A stretch of 64,000 nucleotides of DNA from Anoplopoma fimbria (Eukaryota; Chordata; Actinopteri; Perciformes; Anoplopomatidae), in the NCBI RefSeq assembly GCF_027596085.1, contig NC_072464.1, positions 16,997,624 through 17,061,623 on the forward strand, given 5' to 3'. Both the position numbers and the translations under genes were made by a program. Positions 1 to 20,671 of the stretch are shown piece after piece. The notes under the pieces were generated by a model. That model saw nothing but the letters and a program-made list of their open reading frames with translations. It had not been told where the DNA came from and searched no databases. Within the stretch, counting starts at the first letter, position 1; each line of letters opens with the position of its first letter.

Positions 1-4152
<4,152 letters not shown>

Positions 4153-4300
4153 ACAACACTCCATCTGTGCATCTATCCAGGGGGTGTCTGCAGGTTATTC
4201 ATCAGTCAAAGTGAGAATGAGAAAGACAGTTTAAAAGACTTATGTTTGTGTGCATGAATCTACAGTACGACTGTACACCTGCATGTGTTCCTGCAGGCAG

Positions 4301-6092
<1,792 letters not shown>

Positions 6093-6312
6093 CATGACAT
6101 CTATTGCATTCTGTCCATCCTGGGAGAAGGATCCCTCCTCTGTCGTTCTCCCATAGGTTTCTTCCTTTTTTCTCCCTGTTAAAGGGGTTTTTAGGGGAGT
6201 TTTTCCTGTTTACAGGACAGAGGATGTCGCATGTGCACAGATTGTAAAGCCCTCTGAGGCAAATTTGTAATTTGTGATTCTGGGCTATACAAAATAAACT
6301 GAATTGAAAAAA
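6093..6312 (+). mobile_element. LINE-derived 3' tail (truncated copy)
   Basis: The segment runs from TCTATTGCATTCTGTCCATC through TTTTTAGGGGAGTTTTTCCT and GTAAAGCCCTCTGAGGCAAA to CTATACAAAATAAACTGAA. I recognise this as the 3' end of a very abundant teleost LINE-type element, the kind that ends in short GAATT-like units. No reverse transcriptase reading frame lies upstream, so this is a 5'-truncated or tail-only copy. The clade (L2-like or another) cannot be settled here. Confidence 0.65.
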
Positions 6313-8254
6313 GATATTATATTATTATTTTGAAAAGACACTATGCATGTAATTGATTGACACAATGTACCTGACACGCACAAAAACTGATGCCAGAGGG
6401 GCATGTAGAGAGTCCAGTCCGACCAAGCTGCAGGTTTTGACGTAGTGGGGTGAGAATGTTTTATCACTCCACCGGGGAACTTCCTCCCAACATTTTGGCC
6501 TGGATAAAATCCCATTCTTTGGTTTGACTATGTTTATCATTTTGCTTTTGCTCATAATTAGACTTTTTTTAAGCCCACACAAGAAGATTATTCATGAGAC
6601 AGGCCCCCTCCACCTTCACCAAACTGATTTAGAGGCAGATGGGAGTTTCGCACCAGACCAAATACTTTTATAAGGTGTAATACAATGTTCTCTGTTTTTA
6701 GAGAAACTCAGACTTCAAGAAGAAGAAAAAAATCAAAACGAAAAATAAATAAATATATTTCAGCTAATGAAATAAAAACAGAAAAAGTAGAATTCTAAAA
6801 ACTCTTCACTCAAAAATTAAGGATTAAATCAACTTTATTTATGTAGCTTTTTACAGCTAACAACTGATTCAGTCATAATGAGACCTTGTTGCTGCAAATA
6901 ATGCAAATTAGAATAAAGCATGCATGACTTACAGACGTTGGCATTGTTTGATACGCTTCAACATGACTGTGTTTTTCTGCACCACTTCAAATCACACACT
7001 TTTTTCTCAATTGCAAAGCTGTAGAGGCCAGATTTCAGTATTTCGGGGCCTGTTGGTACATGTGTGTGCACCAGAGTGTGTGCCTGTGCGCTTATCTACA
7101 CGTCAGAACTATTCAAGTATTTGTAGTCAATATGCTCAATATATTCTCTCAGAAGTATCAACGAATCAATTAATCTGTCATTATCTATTCAAGGTTGTGA
7201 CCTAGGAGGATCAACCAATGAAAGAGCTGTTTAATCTTGACCTCCTGAATACCAAGCAGCACTTTGTGCTTGTCAATATGCGTGTGTGTTTTTTCTTTTC
7301 TGGGTGTGTGTGTGTGTAGTAAGATGCTGAATGTGGGACTATAGTGGGAGTGACCCAAATGCTTGAGAGGTTTGCATTAGCTCGACAGGTAAGCAGCTGT
7401 CAGCCTTTTTTTCTGGATGTAAATGTTGTTGACCTTCTGGAGAAGCTGTTTCTCACAGCGTGTAGCGCTAGAATAATAGCCGTGTGATGTTTGAAGCTAG
7501 AGCTGACCTCTCTGTGTGCACACAAAACAGCTTTCCCACCAAGTGGAAGTAAATTGCTTCCAGTCCTTCTTCCCTCTATCTTTTCTTTTTTAAGGGCAGC
7601 TGAGTGACATTTCATGGGGCCGTGGCACTTACATCTCAATAGTAATCACTTCAAACTTGTGACGCTTCATTTGCTTAACGATTAAGCACAGAGTGGAGGC
7701 TGAAAGAATTTTGCTGCTAATTCGATGCTTTAATGAGCCTGGTAATTAGAGCTAAATGTTAGTGAACAGTAGGTACTGCAGTTCGGGGCCCAAGCAGGGA
7801 TTTCTAACTAAACCCAATGGAACAGGATCTCTCTGAACAGCTATGGTGCCATGAGATAAATCAGAACAGCTAGGAACTCCAGCAATAACATGTTATGACT
7901 CATTTAACGGATAGCCACAAATAACTACCAATAGCCACTACTGAAATAGTTATGGGTGATTGCAGAGATGAGATTCCTGCAATCAAACTATCATTATGAT
8001 TTTAAATTATTTGCTGGGAAGCTCACAAGAATATATCAAGGGAAAAAAGAATGTCTAGAAAGGGAATGTACCTGATAAGAAATCATTTTCAAAGGTCTTA
8101 CATTTACAGATGTAGACCACATTATCTACAGTATCTAACAATGGATTGACTTAGATAACATGGTCATGTATATCTTTATATAGCTGTACCCGTATAACTT
8201 GAACAAAATTTTAAAGAATCTTAAAATATAAAATGCAAAAATTGATCTTCAAAT
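6313..8254. other. Intergenic, AT-rich, no gene seen
   Basis: No exon-like segment or recognised repeat; short TG runs occur near 7280-7320. Confidence 0.55.
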
Positions 8255-8713
8255 CTAATTGTAATAAAATTGGGTCTCTGGAGGAGCGGGAAAGGAGTGG
8301 AAGAGTGGGAAAGTGGGGAAAAGCTGGTGTTGGGTGAGGATGTGGCTTCTCTGTGTGTATGCCAGAGAGAAAGGGGGAGGAGAGAGGAAGTGGTGTTCCC
8401 CCTGCAGCAGTCTGTCGGCTCGGCGTTCACGGTGGCTGAGCAGAGTGGAAGGCACAGCCGGCCCGCAGGGAGCACTTGGCACGCCATCAGCTCTGCACCG
8501 GGCACGCTCGCCGCCCAGCCAGCACAGCCCAAACACACAAGCATTGGCGATCAAAACAACGCCAAACAAACACACGCCGAACACACTGACGACATGTTGG
8601 GGGGGGAGGGGGCACAGACACAGCAGAGCAGCAGTGTGGGCTACTCTGTCTGCTGCTGGGGCCTCGTCCTGCCATATTTACAGGATGAGGTGGAAGGACC
8701 ACTGAACTAGAAC
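8255..8713. other. GC- and purine-rich island of unknown role
   Basis: The left half is GGA/GAAAGTGGGG-rich. The right half is GC-rich with CpGs (8400-8600) and includes a G8-A-G5 run at 8599-8612. Overlapping open frames on both strands reach 146 codons, but they look like composition effects and I recognise no protein. It could be an unannotated promoter, a conserved element or a decayed insertion. Confidence 0.3.
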
Positions 8714-9086
8714 TACTGAAATTTAACAAATGCTAAAAATGTATAACTATAATCTCTGTACTATATGTAGTTAGTAAATATGGGGGATTTACTATAAGTT
8801 CCTAAAAATCATACATTTATATATGAATCAGAGCCCTCGGTTGGAAACAAGATCTACACTCACATAAGAGCTATACAGACATCTGTTTGATAATAAATGT
8901 TAGAGAATATGGCAAAAGCTTACATAAAATAGAAAAACACTTGATTTTGGGACAAAATGTCACCAAAAACTGAAGATTATAAGCCTCCTAAAGGTTACAA
9001 ACAAATGTGTTTCCTTAAGGTCAATACCTTTAAGTCAATACAATGGGTTGTTATTGACTGTATTTCGGCATGTTATAGAGGAAAAA
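8714..9086. other. Intergenic, nothing recognised
   Basis: AT-rich spacer between the GC-rich island and the SINE. No feature seen. Confidence 0.5.
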
Positions 9087-9115
9087 CAGTCAAAACATCA
9101 CACAGTCAAAACATC
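9087..9115. repeat. Tandem pre-duplication plus SINE target-site copy
   Basis: CAGTCAAAACATC occurs twice in tandem here (9087-9099 and 9103-9115, separated by ACA) and a third time just right of the SINE at 9482. One copy on each side is the target-site duplication; the extra copy shows a small local duplication. Confidence 0.8.
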
Positions 9116-9481
9116 CATCCATTTTCCGTAACCTGCTTATCCAGTTAAGGGTCACAGGGGTGCTGGAGCCGATCTCAGCTGTCAATGGGTGAAGGCAGGC
9201 TACACCCTGGACAGGTCTCCAGTCTGTCACAGGGCTGACATATAGAGACAAACAACCATTCACACTCACATCCACACCTACGGGCAATTTAGAGTCTTCA
9301 ATGCACCTAAGCTGCATGTCTTTGGACTGTGGGAGGAAGCCGGAGAACCCGGAGAGAACCCACGCTGACACAGGGAGAACATGCAAACTCCACACAGAAG
9401 GTTGTCCAGCCCAGGAAATGAACCCGGGCCCCTCTTGCTGTGAGGCGACAGTGCTAACCACTACACCACCGTGCAGCCCCC
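9116..9481 (-). mobile_element. tRNA-derived SINE, copy 1 (full length)
   Basis: Read on the minus strand, it starts GGCTGCACGGTGGTGTAGTG and ends with GGTTACGGAAAATGGATGG, the abundant teleost dispersed repeat with a GAATG/ATGG-type tail. An A-box-like TGGTGTAGTGGTTAGCAC lies at 9451-9468 and a B-box-like GGTTCATTTCC at 9414-9424, so the head is tRNA-like. The copy is flanked by direct repeats CAGTCAAAACATC at 9103-9115 and 9482-9494, a target-site duplication that fits target-primed reverse transcription. The Repbase family name cannot be given from sequence alone. Confidence 0.85.
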
Positions 9482-9500
9482 CAGTCAAAACATCACACAC

Positions 9501-12247
9501 AAATTTTAGGTTTCTGTTTCGGAAGCAATCTAAAATGTTTACTTGTGTCACTTCAATTAATCAATTAAAAGGTGTGACTAAGTACGTTACTGTATGCTTC
9601 TCATTATATATATTGTATTATATTGTATCATATTTGATTAACAGCAAAACTGCGTTAAATGACAATGTTTTTCAATATTCTTGCATTTACAATATATCTA
9701 CATGGAAACGGGTATGAATGGTAAACAAAATATGGTTATGGTATGATTGGGTTTCCAATTCCAACATAGAAGGGTTGTTGCATTTCATAATCACCATTCC
9801 AACCTCCACACACTTATAACCCACCTCACATAGAGGATACACTACTCTCTGTACTGGCATCGTAAAACTGGAGCAGAAATGTTATAAAGACATATATACA
9901 GACAATATAGACATAATTGCTTGGCTGAAATATTTCACATATTGATTTGAGTACTACTGTAAAGATAACACATGGATCCAACACCTCCAACTGCATACAT
10001 TTTATGAAAATGATGCTAGTTTCACATCCTGGAGAGTGTTTTGACATCCTGTGATTAAGTGCAAAGTCTTTTTCTCCTTCCTGGCCTCCTCATAATGGAG
10101 AGACACTGTGTCCCTCCTTTCCCTCCTTCTTTTTACTCAGTGCCAGTTGTCTATGTTCCAGTAAAGCAAAATAAAAAACGGATGTAAATGGCAGCACCAT
10201 CTGGAGTGTGCCCTGCTGAAGAGCTAACAGAGAGGTGGACGTGGGTTGATTTCCGGTTGATTTCAATCAGCTCCTTTACAGCACAGGAGTCACTCTATCA
10301 GCAGCCCCCAGGCAGCAGCTCGTAGAATACCTAAATATGCCAACACTAGTGCCAATGGGAACCAAATCCCAGGCTTTAGGATCCCTCTGGACCGAATTGA
10401 TGATGGACAAAGCATGGGAATTTATTCCCAAATGCTGCCTTGACAGCAGTTATTTTGGGACTCACTTTGCAGCCTGGAAGGTGTTGCAGAAACACCTCAG
10501 CATGGGATGGCAATGACTAAAGTGAAGAGCAGTCCAGGTTTTTAAAGGATTTTGAATCCAAGTGACCACAGTTGTTACTTTCTGTCTCAGTATGCTCAGT
10601 CTACTAAAAGCTGCACTCCCCATTGCTATATCATGGTATAAATATCTTTTTGTAAGGTCATACACATTATGTTTTGATGATGTTTGGATATTTTCCGGAT
10701 CTAACTTGTTGATACACTCACAGGCCCAGATGTAGGTTGAAAGAGTTGGTAGGTGTCATCATTCCTCATTGTGAAGTACAACTACACTGTTAAAGGTGGG
10801 GCCACAACCCAAAGTCAGTATTCACTCTCTCAAATTTCCAGATTATGTTCATTTCATATACTAATTTGAGTAATGTTACAGTCTCATCTTTCCTCACAGA
10901 TCTTTTTTTTCATCTCTTTAGTAGAGCCGAAGTTTGAGTGACAAATAAGTCATCATGCTACACGAACGTTATGATATATTTGCTTTGTCTTATTGCATTG
11001 AGCTTATTCGCACTCGGTTTTCATCGATACAACATTTTTTCCAGGCATGTTTAAAGCTTTTTTATTGTGCAAATTGAAAATGTGCATGTATATTACTTAC
11101 TGTATATTAGATTAGGTTGAATAATGGAAAGTCATTTATTTCACACTGAACAAGGACTGTTGTTTTTATCCTAAATAATTTACAGTGAAGTCTCTACAAA
11201 ACCTCCACGGCCAGCATATAAAACAAGAATCATTACAGTGCCCAATATAACTTTTAATGTACATATAAGGATGTATTAGGATGGACTTAATAACTGTCCT
11301 TTAAAAGTTCATATTTCATTTTAATTAAGTCATTAAGATATTACTTGGCAAGAATGTGATTTTGGACTAAATGTATTGTGTTGCAATATAAAATGTAACA
11401 CACAAACAGTAAAGTGAATGTCCTTGTAAGAGTTTTAGTGTTCCTGAGAAGTTTTTATACCACAGGTCTTCAAAGCACACGCCAACTCTGGCCGTATCCA
11501 ATACCGGTCAACCATGATACATTAATTAATTTACAACTTCCTGTTTAATCTAATTAAACAGGTTGTCAGTGCCGGAGTCCAGCCTAGAGACTTTCATCAC
11601 TCACCTTTTCTTGGATGCAACCCCACACAGTTTGACTTGTATATAATTAGACAGGTGTAGCCATTTTAATTGCTTTTTCTTCACATTAATTAGCGATGGA
11701 TAATTAGTTAAGATGAGCACTAATCTGGGTAGGCCACTAGCTCTTAATCCTCTGGAGCTCAGGGAAGTCACGTAGCTGGGTAAAGGTGCAAATGCCAGAG
11801 TAAGAAACACAGCCACCGTCTTTTAGGTTAACACTTTTTTTTTTTCATTTTAAATGTCAGTTCAGCCCAACACACACAAGCAGGTGTGATGAAGGATTCG
11901 TCTACTTATGGCAGCTTCACTATTTATTTTTTTATATTCACTGCTATACATTTACAGTGTAGTGACAATTATAGTGTACAAATATAATATTTTTCTTACG
12001 TGTCAGAGACACAGCTGCCTTAATGCATTATTCCTCGAGCAAGTGGCAGTGAGGCGATAACAAATTAAATGTAACTTTCATTTTTCAAACCAACAGATTG
12101 ATTTTGCAGTAGGTATTCAAAGTGTTACATAAAAGAAACAAGACTAAAAGGTAGTGTAAACAGGCAGTTGACCGAACAGGGTGTCAGAAAAGCAGCATAA
12201 GTGATGGCCATGGTTATCATAACAATAAGCCTCTCTACCTACCCTGG
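9501..12247. other. Intergenic, AT-rich, no gene seen
   Basis: No coding or RNA gene. A group of TAATTA motifs at 11520-11710 and a small hairpin at 11540-11562 are the only structure noted. Confidence 0.5.
11540..11562. repeat. Small perfect hairpin CCTGTTTAAT/ATTAAACAGG
   Basis: A 10-bp perfect stem with a 3-base loop (CTA), next to several TAATTA motifs. Confidence 0.7.
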
Positions 12248-12556
12248 GTAATAAAAGTAGGAGAGATGGAGGGAAGGAAATTTACAAGGGCAGCAGTGAG
12301 AGTACAGAGGATGATGATGGACAGAGGAGGAAGAGAACGAGGGATGAACAGAATACTTCGATAGGTATAGAAAATATGAGGCAAAAGGACATATAAGAAA
12401 GAAGATGATGTAGGTGGGTTGGGGGGGCGGTTGGTTGGCGGGAGGACAAGATGAGAAGAGATGACGAAAGGAAGCAAAGTCAGCCTGAAAAAACTGGAGG
12501 AGGAAATGCTATAGAAGGGTGATGAAAAAGAAGGGGAAGGGGTGGACGAGAAGAGT
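12248..12556 (+). repeat. Purine-rich tract
   Basis: About 300 bases in which the + strand is mostly A and G (GGAGGGAAGG, GGAAGAGAACGAGG and similar), with a G-rich interruption GGTGGGTTGGGGGGGCGG at about 12413-12430. No unit repeats cleanly, so it is a compositional tract rather than a satellite. Confidence 0.6.
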
Positions 12557-14673
<2,117 letters not shown>

Positions 14674-14675
14674 TC

Positions 14676-14860
14676 AGTTTTGTGTCATCAACCTGATAGA
14701 TATGAGAGAAACTGTGGTTGTGTTTTCATATGTTTTCCTCGCAGTTAGTTAGAAATTACAATGCAGTTATGCAGCATGACATTTGGTTATATGTACTCGG
14801 ACTGGTGAGAATGCATAAGTTTTGTGTCATCAACCTGTGGTTGTGTTTCATACTATTGTA
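14676..14860 (+). repeat. Local direct duplication beside the GATA array
   Basis: AGTTTTGTGTCATCAACCTG occurs at 14676-14695 and again at 14818-14837. Each copy is followed by GTGGTTGTGTTT(T)CATA. In the second copy the intervening ATAGATATGAGAGAAA-type stretch is missing, so the copies differ by a short deletion between CTG repeats. Confidence 0.8.
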
Positions 14861-16123
14861 ATGAAAAAAATGCTTAGGCAAAATTCCACTAATTTTCTAA
14901 CATTATTTTTTTAAACTACATTGCATCGACTAAAATGTATTATTTCCTGCTCCCTGAGTAAGCAGATGTGATTGCATGCAGAAAGTTCCCCCATTTTCAA
15001 GAATTTGTGAGGTGTGGGAGTTTTTATCGAAAGATCTGTTCCTGATACCATCCTGAATCAACAATGAAGAACATCTCCCACTTGACAAGCCCGCTTCCTG
15101 CCTACATTTTACTGGAGTGACAGACACTCTGAGCTCTTTCTTTAATGGCTTAAGTGCAAAAAAGAAAGAACAGTCCTCTTGAAGACCTCTTTTCTCCGCC
15201 GCCAGCTGAGAATCACATTGCCATTTAACCCACCTGACACAGCACAGGTCGGCCCCCAGCCCTAGTTAGGAGAAATTTAACTGAACAAGTCCAAAGAAGC
15301 AGATCCCTTCTCTCATACGGAGGATAAGCTTGCCGTTGAACCCTTCATACGTCATAATGTGTATGTATGTTTGTATGTGGCTAGGTCCTCCATAAATAAA
15401 TAGTTTGTTGCTTTATCATATTATTATTTTATATTATTATATAGATAAACTCTGTAATAGTTTTAAAGAGCAGTTTTTCTGTGATTATTTTGTGCATATG
15501 TGTTAAAAGCTGGTTGTTATAGTCAGTGCTCGGATTCAACCCTTCACTGTTCTTATGAATGTGAAACTATTACATTTTGAGTGAACACATATTTTGAGAC
15601 TCAATCCAATATTTGGTCATTGGTCCCTGATCCCAGGGTGGTGGCCCTGTAATATTAAATTATGTTAATAATCCTATTGATATTAAATATTTTATTGATA
15701 TCAATAATTCAATTTTCATACTTGCTCATAAACAAAACTGCTCCTGCAAGATCCCAACACCTTACAGTAAAATGAATTATTTATTGTAATTATTTCTGCG
15801 CAGCAATGATATGCAGACACTGTGTATGTGTGTGTGTTTGCACAGAATGTAGGCTTATAATTGTTTCCCTGTTTTGTGTGTGTGCGTGTGCATCTGCTTG
15901 CCTACATGTGTCAATCTGGTTTAAGGTGTGTGTAAATGAACAGTTTTTTGTTTTTTTGCCCAGATGGGCCACCAAAACTCTCTCCTAGTCAAGAGCAGTG
16001 TAAAAGTGACATTTAGGGACCCTTTATATCGGAAGTGAAAACACTGTTCTGGCAGTATGAGGCACAATTCTGAGAAAAAGCAAAGGTCTCTCTTTGCTTT
16101 AAGGCCATTAAATTACCTACAGT
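14861..16123. other. Intergenic, no gene seen
   Basis: AT-rich, with short interrupted TG runs near 15820-15890. No other feature. Confidence 0.5.
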
Positions 16124-16500
16124 TGAAGAAGAAAGAGCTGGCACAGACTGAAGGAGCAGAGTGCAGCTGAGAAAACAAAGAAGCTGCAGGAAAAAAATGA
16201 CAAAGGAGGAGGATAATTTAAAAGAAGAGGCACTCAATGTGGAGATGGATGGAGTGCATTAAAGGTGTGAGACTCTGGGGGGAAGAGGAAATGGCAGACA
16301 ACTGAGAGGAGTTAGATGGACAAAGTGATGTGGAGAAAGGATTAAGAGATGGGAAGCTTAGGGTCCATTTTGGGTGGAATGGTAGGGCTGGATTGTGGGG
16401 AAAGAAAACAAGGATCCATAGGCAGATGTACAGAATATGGAAGGTAGATGGAAGAGAAGGAGAGAAAAAGAGAGAGACAGGGTGAGGTAGAGGGGAAACC
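16124..16500 (+). repeat. Second purine-rich tract
   Basis: About 375 bases strongly biased to A and G on the + strand (GAAGAAGAAAGAGC, GGAGGAGGATAA, AAAGAGAGAGACAGGG). It produces spurious proline/serine/leucine-rich open frames on the minus strand. Confidence 0.55.
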
Positions 16501-18119
16501 ACGTATTAAGTCAATGGGATAATGATGTGTCAAAGCATGACCGAGATATGAGGGAAAGGACTAAAGTGTCCTTTCCCTGACCCCTTCAGGTGAAAATTAA
16601 AATGGTGGGGACTCGATGGAAAAACTGTTTCAATTTACTTCTAAGTGGAGCAACATTGATTCGGTGTTGAAAGCAGGGCCTGGAGGCTTACCGACACAGG
16701 AGTCAGTTTCTCTCCCTCTGATAGAAGTACAGATCATCATGACATCTTTCTGTGTCCGCATATGTTGCATTGATTTCTCAACACCGTTAATTATTAAACC
16801 CAAATAGCTGTACTAATAACAAGGTTATAAAACATTTCTCAAAGCAAGTCACACAACTTTGTTTCCTGTATCTTTATCATCAATATATGGAGGTAAAAAG
16901 CACCATAGAAAAGAGGGAAATATCAAGTAAATCATCATGTAAATAAATGTCTATTTTAACTGATATATCACAATATTGTTCCACACTTTATACCAGTTCA
17001 TGCACACCTTTACATTTTCTGTGTTGAACAATATGTGGAACACTTTTCCAAATCACTTTCCTCAGTTCCTGTTTGTTTGGAATACCAACAGGATAAGCTG
17101 TAAAAGAAAAACACACCACTTACAGTAAATTCATACATTGACAATTGAAGAGTGAAGACGTCAGAGTGCAGTTCACGTTGTTTGAATAATAAGTGATCTC
17201 TGGGATATGCAGTTCAAGTTCACAAAAATATCAATACAAATCCTATCCATAAGACCAAATAACTTTTGGAATATTCTCTTTACTTATTACCTCGCAAGGC
17301 TCAATAAGAATTCGCTTGTCAGTCATAATTCTAAGGCAAGTGCTGGTGCAGACGTCACTCACTGTTCTGTCTGGTCGCTGCCTCCGAGGTTCAAACCAGA
17401 AAAACAGGATCATCAAAGCACTTTGACATGTGGGCTGTGTATTTGGACAATTAAGTTTCATTGTGTACATATAGCATCACAGTATTTCAATTGTTGTTTT
17501 TGACTTGCTGGATATTATCTAATTTATATAGTCTTTGGCATAATCCTTCCCAAGCTGATGTTTTGCAGCCTTAAGTGTAAAATATAGGATGACGTTCAAG
17601 GATATTGTGAACAGGCTTTGAAGCTGGGAGACTTGGGCTGCGGTAGAATAGTCTTTACTTAACCACATTCCCATGACCTTGATGAAAAACACCATGAGAT
17701 GTGAAGGACTTAGGAAAAGATAACAAAAAATGCTAAGAGAATCTTACTGCTCTTACACTTGGCTACGTAACTATGCAACGATGAATGTTATTGACATGCA
17801 TCAATTGAACTGTTGCTGCAGCAAGGAATTGTTGCATTATCTCCTTTCCTTTCATAAAGAAGTACCAAAGTAACGTACCTCCTCAGCATTTATGTGTCGT
17901 CCTGCTTTTATTATGGCTTCCTTAGTACTTCCGGATCATTTCACTCAGTTAGGAACCTTGCTAAGCAAAAGAGACTATTGGACTGCAGCCTATGTCTGGT
18001 CCCAAAGCCCCATAGCGTGTTGTGTGTGCTGTAACCCAGCATGAAGGTTCAGCCTATAGCGTGACAAAGTAGTGCCTTGAGGGTCAAGGGCAAGAAGGTA
18101 AAAGAGGAGACAGCTCCAG

Positions 18120-18124
<5 letters not shown>
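16501..18124. other. Intergenic, no gene seen
   Basis: AT-rich unique sequence with no recognised feature. Confidence 0.5.

Positions 18125-18159
<35 letters not shown>
18125..18159 (+). repeat. (CA)n microsatellite, 35 bp
   Basis: Perfect CA array. Confidence 0.95.
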
Positions 18160-18161
<2 letters not shown>

Positions 18162-20395
18162 AGACACACAGACAGTGATAAACAAATAGATAAGAATTTT
18201 TTTTTCAAAGCATACAACACACACATTCTTGTACTAGCACCAAAGAGACATCCAGGTAAATATGCCAATAAATAAAGACCATTATTTTCTGGATAAAAAA
18301 GTACTTATTCTGACAATAAGGGGTGGTTTTGGCCAACACAAACGAATGACAGCAACACTTTCTTTTTTTTTCTGTAAAATAAAATATGCAAGTTTTACCG
18401 GACAGAGTTTGGCTTAATTGTCAGTGAGAAGGCCACAGATTTCCACTAATATCCACCCCTAGAGGTGTTCTGATAGTGTGAAGCAATTAAAGTATAGACC
18501 AAGGAAAGGTCAGAAGGTGGGGACTATTCAGAGTGAAGTTTGAGTGGAAGGCTGAATTTTCAGCGGCTAAGATAACTGCTAAGTGACTTTTATTGAATGG
18601 GAAGAATTACAAATCCCTGGTGGTACATTATGTTCATTTAGTTCAATAAGGCAATGAATATGTATAAATTAATTTGTTTATCTGACTTCATTGAGGTTCA
18701 ATGGCACAGAAAATGACAATAATAAAAAACAACTTTTTGAGATAAAGACCAGCAAATTGACCCCACTTTGAAGGATTTTCAATCTATTTGTCTAAAAAAC
18801 AAGGCCTTGTGATTTTCGATTGGCTTCGGTATGCTGTGTGAATGCACTCACAGTCACAGCTATGCAACACTTATGAATGCTTTGAGAGAAAAGGCACAGT
18901 GACACATATTGACTTCTGCTGGGCTGGAGACAGTATTGATTTCCCAGTCAGAGATCCAGAGGCATACAGCGGGGGAGAGAGAGGGCATATTAACTCACCG
19001 GATGCATTCCCGGCCACGTTGCTGCTTCTACAAAATATTTTCTAAACCAGGTCAAACCAGATTTTCTTCTGCAAAATAAAGATTTAAAGCATCAAAGGAA
19101 TTGGCCTAAAATACATTTGATATGATTTAAATTAAAAGTGTATTTATACTGGTGGAGACTTTCTGGCCAATTTTCTCTTGGTTTGCATTTTACTTTTACA
19201 AGCGGGAAGAACACCTTGTCTAATCGTGTCTATGAGGAGAAAGGCATTCCTGACTTGTGCGCTTGTGTGCACTGGTGGCGTGTTTGACATACTTGTGCAG
19301 TGTGGTGTTCACCTTGGTCAAGCGCAGCGAGGTTAATGTTGGCCACAATAGCGGGTGACTTAAAAAGCGTTTAGCAGATATAATTGATGATGCAATTACT
19401 GTCCGGATAAAGCCAAAGTCTGTCTCCCCTCTAGCATTACACCCAAAGAGCCATACATCTTGCTGCAGGCTGGCCTCTCCTCCTCATTCCTCCACTCATC
19501 CAGCACCCCCTTTAAAGAAAGATCACGTTATCACCAGTAGTGTTTTAGTTCAGTGAAGTTAGTGCAGATGATGTGGCTATTACGTCAACATTGGCAAAGG
19601 GCTGAAAGAGACTTATCATGTATAATTACATAAAACTCTGTTTTCAGTTTAATAGCATATGGGCACTGTCGTTGAACAATGTGGCAATGCACATACATGA
19701 TCTCACAGTGTTCCAATTGTTATTGTCTTTTAGTGGAATACATTTGTCAACATAGGCAATTTGCCTCTAATTAAATTAAATGCACATAAGTTCTAAAAAA
19801 GCCATTTAAAGGTATGCTTAATAGCATTCAAAGGTAAGTACACTCTCAATGAAGTCAGAGGAACATACTAATAACAGAGAGGCCTGAATTAAATAAAATA
19901 CAAACCTAAGGTGGGTCATATTAACAGGCAAGAGCCTTACTTGAATTAAAGCTGATATCCACATTTAACCCTATAACTCCCAGCCACATGGGAAGAATTA
20001 CCCCCTGCCCAGGTTCAACGTCCAGGTGAACTAGTCCAATGATGGGTAAAGACAAACTTATTCAGGTCATCGCGTGTGTTGATTTGGGTTTGGATAGCCC
20101 ACCCTTCCCCTAATTAGAGCTTTGAGAGGCTCCCTGGCTGGCTGCTGGTGGTAACCTGCAATATAAGCACAACCTGTCCGTGTGAGGAGTGTGTGTGAGT
20201 GGCACAGAGTTCATTTTACACAGCAGGTGGAGACTTTAACTGTTATTACCTGAGGGCTCTTATGCAGACAGATGCCTTCTCAGCAGCAGATACTCGAGTG
20301 AGCAACACACAGTCATGGATTAAGGGTGCAAACTCAAACCCGCCTAGCTTCATTTGTTTTTTCTCACAAATACATTAATTGTAAGACAAATATAA
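18160..20395. other. Intergenic, no gene seen
   Basis: AT-rich unique sequence; nothing recognised. Confidence 0.5.
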
Positions 20396-20671
20396 GTGGG
20401 TCTGGGTATTGGTACTTGATACCTTTGAGGTGTGGACCAAAATAACCTTTTACCAAGTAGTAATGAAACTTCTCCAGTACAGCTGGGATTGCCTTCCTGC
20501 ACACAGCTCTGAACACGGAGATGTCTGAGCTGGCAGCTCTGCCGCGATTAGCTAGCCAGTGGGCCAAACATACACAGAGCTTCTTTTCAAATGATGGGTA
20601 TGAAAATAAATTCTCTATTGGTATCTTTAAGTACTGGTATTTTCATTTTTTTTAATGATACTCAACCCTAG
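20396..20671. mobile_element. Degenerate hAT-like MITE
   Basis: The left end reads GTGGGTCTGGGTATTGGTAC and continues TTGATACC. The right end, reverse-complemented, reads TAGGGTTGAGTATCATT and continues to an ACCAGTACTTAAAGATACC motif. These imperfect inverted ends resemble the AGGGCTGGGTATCG-type termini of abundant fish hAT MITEs. No transposase frame is present. Exact ends and the 8-bp duplication expected of hAT are not clear. Confidence 0.45.

Noticed and set aside
9414..9468. tRNA-like A and B boxes
   Set aside because: These are the internal promoter of a SINE head, not a functional tRNA gene; no cloverleaf with anticodon is evident.
9090..9551. A 153-codon open frame on the minus strand
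   Set aside because: It is read-through of the SINE; the same peptide pieces recur at 42631-42882 for the same reason.
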